NCBI RefSeq assembly: GCF_000478195.2
Contig: NZ_AUZM01000017.1
Location: forward strand, 1 to 64,000
Source: Lyngbya aestuarii BL J
Lineage (GTDB): Bacteria > Cyanobacteriota > Cyanobacteriia > Cyanobacteriales > Microcoleaceae
DNA: 64,000 nucleotides
Direction: 5' to 3'
Under the pieces are notes generated by a model, which worked only from the letters and a program-made list of their open reading frames with translations, was not told the origin of the DNA and searched no databases. Position numbers and translations under genes: made by a program. Positions within the stretch are counted from its first letter, which is position 1; every line of letters begins with the position of its first letter. This document shows, one piece after another, positions 27,606-36,742 of the stretch.

Positions 27606-29879
27606 ATGGAAACCAGCTATTTACGACTAAAAGGTATGGGGTGCGCCGCTTGTGCCAATAAAATTGATCGTGCTATTCACGAAGTTCCCGGCGTAACAGA
27701 ATGTAACGTTAATTTTGGAGCAGAACAGGCAACCGTTCAGTATAATCCGAAACAAACAAATATAAACAATATTCAACAAGCGGTTAGTGATGCGGGATAT
27801 AGTGCCGAACCGTTAGAAAGCACTCAAAATAGCCAAGAAGAACGGGATAAAGAAAACCGCAAAATCGCCCAAAAACTGAGAAAAAAAGTTCTTATTAGTG
27901 CGGTGATTAGTAGCATTTTAATTATCGGCAGTTTACCGATGATGACGGGGTTAGAAATACCCTTTATTCCGATGTGGTCACATAACCCTTGGTTACAATT
28001 AATTTTAACAACTCCCGTGATGTTTTGGTGCGGAAAAACCTTTTTTATAGGAGCCTGGAAAGGCTTAAAACGTCACAGTGCCGACATGAATACATTAATT
28101 GCAGTCGGAACAGGTTCGGCTTATCTTTACTCAATATTTGTGACAATTTTTCCCGGATTTTTTATCAGTCAAGGATTGAGTGCAGATGTTTATTATGAGT
28201 CAGCCGCAGTTATTATTACTTTAATTTTACTCGGACAATTACTCGAACATCGGGCGAGGGGAAAAACCTCAGAAGCCATTCGGAAATTGATGGGTTTACA
28301 AGCAAAAACCGCTCGGGTTGTACGAGATGACAAAGAGGTTGATATTCCTCTAGAAGCGGTTAAAGTTGGCGATATTGTGATTGTTCGTCCCGGTGAAAAA
28401 ATACCTGTTGATGGTGAACTGATAGAAGGACGTTCAACCATTGATGAATCGATGGTAACAGGCGAAAGTGTACCTGTTGAAAAGAAACCCGGAGATGACA
28501 TTATTGGCGCGACGATTAATAGAACCGGAAGCTTTAAATTTCGGGCATCTAGAGTCGGAAAAGATACGGTTTTAGCCCAAATTGTCCAACTGGTACAACA
28601 GGCGCAAGGTTCAAAAGCACCGATTCAAAAATTAGCCGATCAAGTCACAGGTTGGTTTGTTCCAGTGGTGATTGCCATTGCCATTTTAACCTTTATTATT
28701 TGGTTTAATTTTACGGGAAATTTAACTCTAGCAACTCTCACCAGTGTCGGGGTTTTAATTATTGCTTGTCCTTGTGCTTTAGGATTAGCAACACCAACTT
28801 CTGTCATGGTCGGAACGGGATTAGGTGCTGAACATGGAATCTTAATTAAAGGGGCAGATAGCTTAGAAATTGCTCATAAGATTCAAACAATTATTCTTGA
28901 TAAAACAGGTACATTAACAGCCGGAAAACCAACAGTTACTAACTATATTACCACCGGAGGAACGGCTAATGATAACGAATTAAAACTCTTACGATTAGTC
29001 GCCGCAGTGGAACGAAAATCAGAACATCCTCTAGCTGAAGCCATTGTACAATATGCGGAATCTCAAGGAGTAGATTTTCCCTTACCTGAACCCGAAGATT
29101 TTGACGCGATGACAGGAATGGGAGTTCAAGGTTATGTTTCAGATCGATTTATACAAGTTGGAACAAGTCGCTGGATGGGAGAATTAGATATTGATATTGA
29201 AGCCCTAAAACAGTTTCAACAACAATGGGAAACTGAAGGAAAAACAACCGCTTTAGTCGCTGTTGATGGTATAATAGAAGGGGTAATTGGAATTGCTGAT
29301 ACGCTCAAACCCACTTCTGAAAATGCCGTAAAATCCTTACAAAGAATGGGGTTAGAAGTCGTTATGATTACCGGAGATAATCAAAAAACAGCCGAAGCCA
29401 TTGCATCACAAGTAGGAATAGAAAGAGTATTTGCAGAAGTACGTCCCGATCAAAAAGCAGATTTAGTTAAATCTATTCAAAAAGAAAAGAAAAGAAAGGG
29501 GGAAAATCATCGAATTGTGGCGATGGTTGGCGATGGAATTAATGATGCACCCGCCCTCGCCCAAGCGGATGTGGGAATTGCGATCGGTACTGGAACAGAT
29601 GTGGCAATTGCAGCCGGAGATATTACCCTAATTTCTGGAGAATTAACGGGAATTGTCACCGCAATTAAACTCAGTCGGGCTACCCTGAATAATATTCGCC
29701 AAAATCTGTTTTTTGCCTTTATTTATAACACAGCCGGAATTCCCATCGCCGCCGGAATTCTCTATCCGTTTTTTGGCTGGTTATTAAATCCAATTATCGC
29801 CGGAGGTGCGATGGCTATGAGTTCAGTTTCTGTGGTGACAAATGCGTTGCGTTTGCGTAATTTTAAACTTTCATCGTGA
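27606..29879 (+). CDS. Cu(I)-exporting P1B-type ATPase
   Basis: A 757-residue pump of the CopA/PacS class. One N-terminal metal-binding domain with GMGCAAC (C13, C16) is followed by eight membrane helices. CPC (388-390) with [10 protein letters not shown] in [11 protein letters not shown], and the final [13 protein letters not shown] are the P1B-1 copper signatures. DKTGT (432-436), TGES and [12 protein letters not shown] complete the catalytic core. ATG 27606 follows ACTGGAG by 8 nt; an earlier ATG at 27558 overlaps the promoter -10 and would precede transcription. Whether it sits in thylakoid (PacS-like) or plasma membrane is not visible; a CtaA-type importer role is the alternative. Confidence 0.93.
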   Translation: METSYLRLKGMGCAACANKIDRAIHEVPGVTECNVNFGAEQATVQYNPKQTNINNIQQAVSDAGYSAEPLESTQNSQEERDKENRKIAQKLRKKVLISAVISSILIIGSLPMMTGLEIPFIPMWSHNPWLQLILTTPVMFWCGKTFFIGAWKGLKRHSADMNTLIAVGTGSAYLYSIFVTIFPGFFISQGLSADVYYESAAVIITLILLGQLLEHRARGKTSEAIRKLMGLQAKTARVVRDDKEVDIPLEAVKVGDIVIVRPGEKIPVDGELIEGRSTIDESMVTGESVPVEKKPGDDIIGATINRTGSFKFRASRVGKDTVLAQIVQLVQQAQGSKAPIQKLADQVTGWFVPVVIAIAILTFIIWFNFTGNLTLATLTSVGVLIIACPCALGLATPTSVMVGTGLGAEHGILIKGADSLEIAHKIQTIILDKTGTLTAGKPTVTNYITTGGTANDNELKLLRLVAAVERKSEHPLAEAIVQYAESQGVDFPLPEPEDFDAMTGMGVQGYVSDRFIQVGTSRWMGELDIDIEALKQFQQQWETEGKTTALVAVDGIIEGVIGIADTLKPTSENAVKSLQRMGLEVVMITGDNQKTAEAIASQVGIERVFAEVRPDQKADLVKSIQKEKKRKGENHRIVAMVGDGINDAPALAQADVGIAIGTGTDVAIAAGDITLISGELTGIVTAIKLSRATLNNIRQNLFFAFIYNTAGIPIAAGILYPFFGWLLNPIIAGGAMAMSSVSVVTNALRLRNFKLSS

Positions 29880-29896
29880 AAAACATTCAGTTATAT

Positions 29897-29947
29897 GGTG
29901 CGTTAAATTATGCCATCTTTATTCAGTATAAATAAGTTTAATGCACC
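29897..29947. repeat. Inverted repeat between ATPase and cupredoxin genes
   Basis: GGTGCGTTAAA (29897-29907) and TTTAATGCACC (29937-29947) pair with one mismatch around a 29-nt loop. There is no following T-run, so it may be a small palindromic repeat or an mRNA processing/attenuation structure. Confidence 0.5.
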
Positions 29948-29990
29948 CTATCTATCAAATTAAATTGCCGCCTCAATGGAGACTAAACTC

Positions 29991-30500
29991 ATGCTAAAAC
30001 ATCGGAAAATTGGATTCTATTTGAGTCAAATTTTACTCTCTTTAATTCTGGTAACTTCTGTTCAAGCTGCTTCTACAGAATCTCCTTCTCAATCTACCGA
30101 TAAATTTCGCCAAATTCAACAACCCATTCCTGTTAAAATTGCAATCACAACTGCGGGTTTAGGGTTAATCGGTTTAGAACTGTGGTGGTTTATGTTTAGC
30201 AAACCCAAAGCAAAACAAGCCACCAAAACTGAAGACACCCAAGAATTACAAATTCTAGTAGATGGTGGATACGAACCCAACAGAATAACCGTTAATTCGG
30301 GTCAACCCGTTCGTTTACAATTTTACCGCAAAGACCCTAGCCATTGTTTAGAAAAAGTCCTCTTTCCTGATTTCAATATCTCCAAAGATTTACCTCTAGA
30401 TAAAACCACAACGATTGAATTTACTCCTGAAAAACCCGGAGAATATACGTTTAGTTGTGGGATGAATATGGTACGAGGAACACTAGAAGTTCGAGGATAA
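29991..30500 (+). CDS. Membrane-anchored cupredoxin-domain protein
   Basis: A 169-residue protein with an N-terminal signal peptide (LSQILLSLILVTSVQAAS), a second hydrophobic segment (about 45-65, ITTAGLGLIGLELWWFMF) and a cupredoxin domain (about 80-168). Probable copper residues are in DPSHCLEKVLFPDF and in FSCGMNMVRG; the usual second His is replaced by the C-x-M-x-M arrangement, as in the Cupredoxin_1 group near copper ATPases. ATG 29991 is preferred because GGAG lies 9 nt upstream. It precedes the multicopper oxidase gene by 6 nt, so they form an operon, probably for periplasmic copper handling. Confidence 0.82.
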   Translation: MLKHRKIGFYLSQILLSLILVTSVQAASTESPSQSTDKFRQIQQPIPVKIAITTAGLGLIGLELWWFMFSKPKAKQATKTEDTQELQILVDGGYEPNRITVNSGQPVRLQFYRKDPSHCLEKVLFPDFNISKDLPLDKTTTIEFTPEKPGEYTFSCGMNMVRGTLEVRG

Positions 30501-30506
30501 ACTAAC

Positions 30507-31985
30507 ATGATTAACCGCAGAACATTTCTGACTTTAAGCACCTCAGCAGCGAGTGGGATTTTGTTAACGCAATGTGTTTCTAACTCAATAAAAGCCCAAT
30601 CCTCTAGTTCTTTGACAAGTTCTGCAACTCAAAGTAGTGTCGGAAACTTATTAGAGGTTGATTTAGAAGCAAGCTTTGATCAGGTTTCTATTGCCGGACA
30701 AAAGGCAAAACTGTTAAGTTATAACGGACAAATTCCGGGGCCAAGATTGGAAGCAAAACCCGGAGATACCATCCGAATTAACTTTACCAATAAACTCTCA
30801 CAACCGACCAATTTACACTATCACGGTTTGCACATTCCGCCCACAGGAAACGCCGATAATGTGTTTTTAAAGATTCAACCGGGCGAAAGCTTTACCTATG
30901 AATTTACCCTTCCTAAAAATCATCCATCTGGAACGTTTTGGTATCATCCCCATTTACACGGTTTGGTTGCAGAACAACTTTTTGGGGGTCTAGCAGGTTT
31001 ATTGATAGTACGGGGTGAACTGGATGAAATTCCTGAAATTCAAGCCGCAGAAGAACAATTTCTCGTTTTAAAAGATTTTGCTTTAAATGGAAATCAAGCC
31101 AACTTTCAAGGTCACATGGGGATAATGTTGGGGCGAGAAGGTGAACTTTTAACGGTTAATGGTGAACTCAATCCTAACTTTTCAATTCCCAAAGGGGGGT
31201 TATTGCGTCTAAGAATTTTAAACGCTTCTACCTCTCGTTTTTATCGCTTAAAATTAGAAGAACATCCTCTTTATTTAATCGCCACAGATGGCGGTTCTAT
31301 TTCCGAACCTGTTGAATTATCAGAAGTGTTATTAACTCCCGGTGAACGGGTGGAAATATTGGTTCGAGGAGAACGAGAACCCGGACAATATCGCCTTTTA
31401 AACTTACCTTATGATCGCACGGGTGGTATGGGAGGTGGAATGATGGGAAGGGGAATGATGGGAGGCGGAAGGATGGGAGGTGGAATGAGGGGAAATCGTT
31501 CTAATACAAATACTCCCCAAACTTTAGCGACTTTTAGCTATAAAAACTCGGTTGAAACTCTACCTTTACCCAAACAATTAATTGCTGTTCCTGAACTTCC
31601 CGAACCCCAAGAAACACGCCGTTTTACCCTCAATCATGGGATGGCGCCGGGAATGGGAATGGTGTTTTTAATTAACGGTGAACCTTTTGAGATGGGAAAC
31701 CCGGATACTGTGGTTAAATTGAATACGGTTGAAGACTGGGAAATTGCCAATACCGGGACGATGGATCATCCTTTTCATTTGCATACTAATGATTTTCAAG
31801 TTATTAGCCGAGATAATAAACCTGAACCTTATCGGGCTTGGAAAGATACAACCTTAGTGAAGCGGGGGGAAGTGGTTCGCATTCGTATTCCGTTTAAAGA
31901 TTATCCCGGTAAAACCGTTTATCATTGTCATATTCTCGACCACGAAGATTTAGGAATGATGGCAACAATTGACATGAAAGCTTAA
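30507..31985 (+). CDS. Tat-exported multicopper oxidase (CueO-like)
   Basis: A 492-residue three-domain oxidase. NRRTFLTLS at residues 3-11 is a twin-arginine start. Copper sites are in HYHGLHIPP, FWYHPHLHG, HPFHLHTNDF and YHCHILDHEDLGMM, covering the type 1 and the type 2/3 cluster ligands. A Met/Gly-rich loop (about residues 309-331, MGGG/MMGRG units) resembles the methionine-rich segment of CueO that binds Cu(I). Predicted role: periplasmic oxidation of Cu(I) to the less toxic Cu(II). In an operon with the cupredoxin upstream; the small Cys-Cys gene follows after 112 nt. Confidence 0.93.
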   Translation: MINRRTFLTLSTSAASGILLTQCVSNSIKAQSSSSLTSSATQSSVGNLLEVDLEASFDQVSIAGQKAKLLSYNGQIPGPRLEAKPGDTIRINFTNKLSQPTNLHYHGLHIPPTGNADNVFLKIQPGESFTYEFTLPKNHPSGTFWYHPHLHGLVAEQLFGGLAGLLIVRGELDEIPEIQAAEEQFLVLKDFALNGNQANFQGHMGIMLGREGELLTVNGELNPNFSIPKGGLLRLRILNASTSRFYRLKLEEHPLYLIATDGGSISEPVELSEVLLTPGERVEILVRGEREPGQYRLLNLPYDRTGGMGGGMMGRGMMGGGRMGGGMRGNRSNTNTPQTLATFSYKNSVETLPLPKQLIAVPELPEPQETRRFTLNHGMAPGMGMVFLINGEPFEMGNPDTVVKLNTVEDWEIANTGTMDHPFHLHTNDFQVISRDNKPEPYRAWKDTTLVKRGEVVRIRIPFKDYPGKTVYHCHILDHEDLGMMATIDMKA

Positions 31986-32097
31986 ATATTTTTCTCGAAA
32001 AGTTAAAGTTTTGTAATGTTATCTAAATTGTTGATTTTGGAGGTGTTTTCTGTTAAAATAGAAAGTAGAAAAACTGGTTGTAAACCAGGAGGACTGA

Positions 32098-32604
32098 ATG
32101 ATGAGTTTATATTTCAGTGCTGCGACAATTCTCAGTGCGGCCCTAATTGTACTCAGTCCCATTGATCGATCTGCTGATTCGACCTTTGATATTTCTCAAG
32201 CCTCTCCCCCCTGTTGTCAATCTGGTAGACCGGGAATGATGCCCGGAAACCTCGGGGGTGGATACGGAAGACACAGAGGAATGATCTTTAACTCCAATGA
32301 AGTCGAAACGGTCACGGGAAAAGTGCTTCAAGTTGATACTTGGACGCAGGGAGAATGGCAAAGGGGAGGGGTTCATGTTGTCCTCCAAACCGACAATGAA
32401 ACGATTAATTTACATTTAGGGCCGGCGTGGTATATTAACAATCAAGACATTAGAATCGAGCCGAACGATCAGATTCAAGTCACAGGAATCAGAGTGACTT
32501 CCGGTGATGGACGAGCGATGATGGTGGTCAGTGAAGTCAGCAAAGGCAATCAAGTAATCACGCTCAGAGATGTCGGTTTCCCAACTTGGATGAGGGGAAG
32601 ATAA
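32098..32604 (+). CDS. Exported small protein of the copper block, unknown function
   Basis: A 168-residue protein with a signal-like N-terminus, then PPCCQSGRPGMMPG, a Cys-Cys and Met-rich segment that could bind copper, and a beta-rich domain (VETVTGKVLQVDTWTQG ... INLHLGPAWYINNQ ... NDQIQVTGIRV) resembling OB-fold periplasmic modules. Family not recognised with certainty. GGAGG (32088-32092) precedes two adjacent ATGs (32098, 32101). Position after the multicopper oxidase and the CC/Met segment suggest a copper-related role, which is inference. Confidence 0.75.
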   Translation: MMSLYFSAATILSAALIVLSPIDRSADSTFDISQASPPCCQSGRPGMMPGNLGGGYGRHRGMIFNSNEVETVTGKVLQVDTWTQGEWQRGGVHVVLQTDNETINLHLGPAWYINNQDIRIEPNDQIQVTGIRVTSGDGRAMMVVSEVSKGNQVITLRDVGFPTWMRGR

Positions 32605-32642
32605 TATTGATCTCAGTTGGGATAGAACAGTTTAAGATTTTT

Positions 32643-32685
32643 AGACAGTTGGCGAATAGAGTTCAACTGTCTGTTATTATATTAA
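32643..32685 (+). terminator. Intrinsic terminator of the copper operon
   Basis: AGACAGTTG (32643-32651) and CAACTGTCT (32664-32672) form a perfect 9-bp stem with a 12-nt loop, followed by a T-rich GTTATTATATT. It lies 38 nt after the last copper-block gene. Confidence 0.65.
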
Positions 32686-32849
32686 GTTTTGATTCTAACT
32701 GAATGAAGCAATGTTAAGGTCGGGTGAATAGGCAGACAATTGCAGATTAGAAGTTTTTAGAATCCTTAAAAAATTGATAACGCTAAAGCCTAACTTCAAG
32801 GATATAATGACCGAAAAAGCAAACGACTCTCAAGATATTTCCATTCAAT

Positions 32850-33881
32850 ATGAAACTACAGGATCTTGTAGGAACAGATCAGCGTTATGATGTGAAAGCG
32901 ATCGCCGCAGATGAGGAATTAACTCGTCAAATTCAGACGTTGGTGATTAACCTGGGTTTACTGAACCCACCTGCTGATGGTAAATTTGGCCCATTATCAA
33001 CCGCAGCATTACATCGATTTCAAATCTTGATGGACTGCGGCGAACCGGGATATTTAGGTAGAATTACAGCAAAACTATTAATTGAAACCAAGCCAGAAGA
33101 CTTACCGACTCCAGCTTTGGTGCTAAAAATTACTAAAGAAACAATTCTCAAACTTAGACCCGTTCAATCCAGTGAACTCAACGAATCTGAAAAGCAGGGA
33201 ATTAAAGAAAATGAGTCTTTTTCTCTGATTGCCTTTGAACCGATTCGTAATCACGTCAGAGTTGCATTTCGAGGAGAAACTTTTCAAGACCAATCTATTT
33301 GGTATGTCTTTGAAAAACACGCCGAAATTTATGAAGGAAGTAAGCTTAGTTTTCCAAAAATTTTACCGAAACGAGTCCGATTAGAAAACTTTCCCTACAA
33401 ACCCCAAACCGATAATTTCTTCAATCCCACAGGTGCTTGTAACGTCACTTCTATGGCGATGTGTTTGACTTATTTTAATACTCCAAGACGCAAAGGTTAC
33501 GGACAGTTTGAAGATGAACTGTATGAATATGCGATTCAAAGAGGCTACAGTCGATGGAGTCCCTATGATTTGGCAAAAATTGTTAGAGATTACGGCTGTC
33601 AAGATTATTTCACCGAAAAAGGAGATATGGATGATTTAAAAGATTGGTTAGCTGAAGGAAAACCCTGTGTAATTCACGGATATTTTACCGCCTTTGGTCA
33701 TATTATGCCTGTGGTGGGTTATGATGACTATGGGTTAATTGTTCATGATCCTTATGGAGAATGGTTTTCAAGTGGATACCGAACCGATTTAAGTGGTGCT
33801 TATTTACGTTATTCCTATGGTTTAATTCGACGGACTTGTATGCCAGATGGTAACTTTTGGGTACATTTTATTTCTAAATAA
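32850..33881 (+). CDS. C39-like cysteine peptidase with N-terminal peptidoglycan-binding domain
   Basis: A 343-residue protein. Residues about 15-75 form a PG_binding_1 module (LVINLGLLNPPADGKFGPLSTAALHRFQ). After a mixed linker domain with an SH3-like stretch (120-165), the C-terminal part is a C39-type papain-like fold: catalytic Cys in NPTGACNVTSMAMCL, His in FGHIMPVVGYDDYG and Asp in IVHDPYGEW. It has no signal peptide, so it is cytosolic or released by lysis or an unknown route. It may act on peptides or on cell-wall stems; no bacteriocin gene is nearby. Single gene. Confidence 0.8.
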   Translation: MKLQDLVGTDQRYDVKAIAADEELTRQIQTLVINLGLLNPPADGKFGPLSTAALHRFQILMDCGEPGYLGRITAKLLIETKPEDLPTPALVLKITKETILKLRPVQSSELNESEKQGIKENESFSLIAFEPIRNHVRVAFRGETFQDQSIWYVFEKHAEIYEGSKLSFPKILPKRVRLENFPYKPQTDNFFNPTGACNVTSMAMCLTYFNTPRRKGYGQFEDELYEYAIQRGYSRWSPYDLAKIVRDYGCQDYFTEKGDMDDLKDWLAEGKPCVIHGYFTAFGHIMPVVGYDDYGLIVHDPYGEWFSSGYRTDLSGAYLRYSYGLIRRTCMPDGNFWVHFISK

Positions 33882-34087
33882 AACTGAATTAACAGGAGGT
33901 TAAAACGCTTATTTTGTCAACCTGAGAGTGAACTAAACCTCTTGAAATAGAACTTCCCTGATGAATTGATCACTCTCCATGGATTAATCAAATATAAAAT
34001 TTTTCTCATCAACTTTTTATCGAAATTTAACGCACTTGATTAAAATCTGAGCCATTCTAGTAATCAAGTCGAGTTATTTGATTGATC

Positions 34088-34384
34088 ATGTTTAGTCTCA
34101 ATTCAGCACCCCCAACCTCACACACGACCCACCCTCAAACTCGGGTTACTCCATTTTCTGATCAATTCTTCTGGCGACAGATCCTTTGTTATACAGGTAA
34201 TGCTATCTTTGTAGTCATCGCCCTGGTGATTCTTGATTGGTTGTATAATGCAACACCCGTATCGCTGAAGTTGGATTTAGGAACTTCTAATGAACCTTCC
34301 GTCTTTTCTGTGGCTGTGGAAGATAGCTGCTTGGTCAATGGGATTTTCGCTGTTTGCTTACCTGATGCTCGCCGTCACAGGTAG
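34088..34384 (+). CDS. Possible small single-TM protein overlapping the DUF4079 gene
   Basis: A 98-codon frame with a hydrophobic segment (residues about 36-54, TGNAIFVVIALVILDWLYN). It lacks a clear ribosome-binding site and its last 31 codons overlap the DUF4079 gene in another frame, where the residues look random. It may be a short real gene with a degraded end or a remnant of a longer N-terminal part. Low confidence. Confidence 0.3.
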   Translation: MFSLNSAPPTSHTTHPQTRVTPFSDQFFWRQILCYTGNAIFVVIALVILDWLYNATPVSLKLDLGTSNEPSVFSVAVEDSCLVNGIFAVCLPDARRHR

Positions 34385-34727
34385 TTGGATGTTTTATACT
34401 CGTAATGTGAAAAAACCTCGCCCTCCAGGGTTACGAACCGCTCATTATGTGATTGGCGGTACAATGGTCGGGTTAATATTACTCCTGTTGGCAATTGGTT
34501 TGATTGGCACCCTCGGTTACTATGGGAGTCTCGGTCATTCAGCCCACTTGCCTGCGGGATTAACCGTTGTCAGTTTAGTTTTCGTTTCAGCGTGGAGTGC
34601 GACTCAGATTCATCCTTCCCGACCTTGGGCGCGATCAGTTCATATTACGACAAATATTGTACTTTTCTTCGCCTTTGCTGTTGTTTCTCTTACAGGCTGG
34701 ACTGTCGTACAAAAATACTTACCATAA
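34290..34727 (+). CDS. DUF4079 membrane protein
   Basis: A 145-residue protein with four predicted membrane helices. RTAHYVIGGTMVGLILLL, GHSAHLPAGLTVV and ARSVHITTNIVLFF carry conserved histidines on successive helices, as in the cyanobacterial DUF4079 family, which has a cytochrome b561-like plan; haem binding is therefore possible but unproven. AGGA 7 nt upstream supports the ATG. No clear operon partner. Confidence 0.75.
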   Translation: MNLPSFLWLWKIAAWSMGFSLFAYLMLAVTGSWMFYTRNVKKPRPPGLRTAHYVIGGTMVGLILLLLAIGLIGTLGYYGSLGHSAHLPAGLTVVSLVFVSAWSATQIHPSRPWARSVHITTNIVLFFAFAVVSLTGWTVVQKYLP

Positions 34728-34772
34728 GATAGAGTTCAGGAATCAAACCCCACCTTATAGTATAGATAGAGA

Positions 34773-34988
34773 TTAATTGATCACAGATAATTCATCGATT
34801 ACCTGAATCCGTCCTCTCATAACAGCCCGAAGTAAACGATCAACAGATTTGCGCTCATCTTCACTGAGAGTATCATCTAAGATAGCAGCCATTAATCCGT
34901 ATCGATCAGCTTGAGTTAAATAATTGTTATTTCCGACAGATGCAACAATGGCGTAAACCGCTCCGGGAAGAAGATTAATTAAGGGCAT
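34773..34988 (-). CDS. Small conserved cyanobacterial protein, unknown function
   Basis: A 71-residue soluble protein with NLLPGAVYAIVASVGNNNYLTQADRYGLMAAILDD and a second helical half (EDERKSVDRLLRAVMRGRI). The well-ordered amphipathic pattern supports a real gene; family function is unknown to me. It converges on the DUF4079 gene with a 45-nt gap. Confidence 0.7.
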   Translation of the reverse strand: MPLINLLPGAVYAIVASVGNNNYLTQADRYGLMAAILDDTLSEDERKSVDRLLRAVMRGRIQVIDELSVIN

Positions 34989-35442
34989 AGGTCTAAATTG
35001 AACTTTTATATTACCCTTAATTATCTCCTATTTTGGTGATTGGATCTGTGACAAATTGAATTACGTTTTGTTGACAGCACTAGAAAAACCTAGTGACTTG
35101 TTGCTTCATATACCTGTGATATATATCACAATAGTAATTATACCACTTTCTCCGTGTCTAAGCATAAAAGCCTTAAAAGCCTGACTCATTCAGCTAGAGA
35201 TCACCCTCGTGCACCTCAGCAAAGACAGAGCCAAATCGCTCTCTACATCAGAGTTATGAGATGAAATACTAACTCCAATTCAAAAAATAAGCAGATGAAT
35301 CTTGCGAAAACCGTACCTCAATAGACGGTACATACGAAAAATGAGAGATTGCATAAAACGTTTACATTTCGTTACGATAGATTCATAGATTAAATTAAGG
35401 AAATAAACCGTTTACACACGCTGAATTCAAAGGACATATTTA
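34989..35442. other. Non-coding control region upstream of the site-2 protease gene
   Basis: About 450 nt between divergent genes. The distal part is featureless to me; the part near the protease gene has CGTTTACA twice (35359-35366 and 35409-35416), one of them within a candidate HLR1 site listed separately. Confidence 0.55.
35361..35378 (+). promoter_or_regulatory. Candidate HLR1 (RpaB-binding) element
   Basis: TTTACATTTCGTTACGAT matches the HLR1 consensus (G/T)TTACA(T/A)(T/A)NN(G/T)TTACA(T/A)(T/A) except at one base (G for A at the end of the second half-site). RpaB binds such sites in high-light-responsive promoters. It lies 65 nt upstream of the protease start. Confidence 0.5.
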
Positions 35443-36564
35443 ATGAATAACTCTATACGAGTCGGTAACTTATTTGGTATTCCGTTCTATGTCAACGCCT
35501 CCTGGTTCATCGTACTAGGATTAATGACATTAAGCTACGGAACCAACTTATCATCGGAATTTCCCACCTTGGGCGGTGTTAATTCTACATTCCTCGGTTT
35601 AGTCGCCGCTTTGCTATTATTTGCATCAGTATTAGCCCACGAACTCGGACATAGTTTTGTCGCCATCAAACAAGGAATCAACGTTAAATCAATTACGCTA
35701 TTTCTGTTTGGGGGACTCGCAAGTTTAGATAAAGAAGCCAAAACCCCCGGTGGCGCTTTTTGGATTGCGATCGCAGGCCCGGCGGTGAGTCTCGCGCTAT
35801 TCTTACTATTAACCGGAATTGGAACTAGCGTGGCGACAAGCGGGCCGTTAGGGGCAATGGTGGGTTTACTGGCTTACATTAACCTGGCGCTGGCATTATT
35901 TAACCTCATCCCAGGCTTACCCCTTGATGGCGGAAACGTTCTCAAAGCGTTGGTTTGGAAAATTACCGGAAAACAATATACTGGGGTAATTTGGGCGAGC
36001 CGAGTCGGTCAAGCTTTAGGTTGGACAGCGATCGCATTAGGATTTCTCCCGACCTTATTATCTGGACAATTCCCCAACTTTTGGACAATCTTAATCGGTT
36101 GGTTCCTGTTACAAAATGCAGGTGTATTAGCCCAAGATGCAACCCTACGCAGCAAACTGTCTGAGTTCACCGCAGAAGATGCTCTAACCAACGATACTCC
36201 GATCATTTCTGAGGATTTATCCCTGCGCGAATTAGCCAATGAATATATTATCGGAAAAGCTCAAACTCGACGGTTCTTTATTGTCAACGAAGAAGGCGAA
36301 TTGTTAGGTCAATTTGAAGTGGATCAAATGAAAGCCATCCCCACCTCTCAATGGCCGACAACTCAAGTTAAAGACCTCATACAACCCGTTGAACTCTCCA
36401 AAACCATAGACGCCGAACGTTCATTACTCGATGTTGTCACCTTATTTGAAAAAGAACAACTCGACGAACTGGCAGTGATGCGAAATGGAATGTTAGTCGG
36501 GTTAATCGAAAAAGCCTCAATTCGCCAAGTGTTACAACGCAACGCCGAAGCCAAACCCGCTTAA
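35443..36564 (+). CDS. Site-2 protease (M50) with C-terminal CBS pair
   Basis: A 373-residue intramembrane metalloprotease of the S2P/SpoIVFB group. HELGH (residues 66-70) and LDGG (D162) in LIPGLPLDGGNVL are the zinc site. About six membrane helices fill residues 15-225, followed by two CBS motifs (about 235-365) that usually sense adenine nucleotides. S2P enzymes release membrane-bound regulators such as anti-sigma factors; the substrate here is unknown. The promoter region has a candidate HLR1 site, consistent with light-stress control. Confidence 0.92.
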   Translation: MNNSIRVGNLFGIPFYVNASWFIVLGLMTLSYGTNLSSEFPTLGGVNSTFLGLVAALLLFASVLAHELGHSFVAIKQGINVKSITLFLFGGLASLDKEAKTPGGAFWIAIAGPAVSLALFLLLTGIGTSVATSGPLGAMVGLLAYINLALALFNLIPGLPLDGGNVLKALVWKITGKQYTGVIWASRVGQALGWTAIALGFLPTLLSGQFPNFWTILIGWFLLQNAGVLAQDATLRSKLSEFTAEDALTNDTPIISEDLSLRELANEYIIGKAQTRRFFIVNEEGELLGQFEVDQMKAIPTSQWPTTQVKDLIQPVELSKTIDAERSLLDVVTLFEKEQLDELAVMRNGMLVGLIEKASIRQVLQRNAEAKPA

Positions 36565-36584
36565 ATTTTAAGCATTGTAACTAA

Positions 36585-36621
36585 CCCAGAACCCGGTTTC
36601 TTTGAGAAGTCGGGTTTCTTA
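36585..36621 (+). terminator. Intrinsic terminator of the site-2 protease gene
   Basis: AACCCG (36590-36595) pairs with CGGGTT (36611-36616) and additional TTTCT/AGAA pairing is possible inside; TTCTT follows. It starts about 25 nt after the stop codon. Confidence 0.6.
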
Positions 36622-36742
36622 GCATTTGGGGCTGGTTTACAGAGATTGATGTATCCTATACATATTTGTGTAAAACCTGCCCTCTATATATGAAATCTTT
36701 TTTGCAAAGGAGGCTCTCAAGATGCCTCGAATTTAGTTATAT

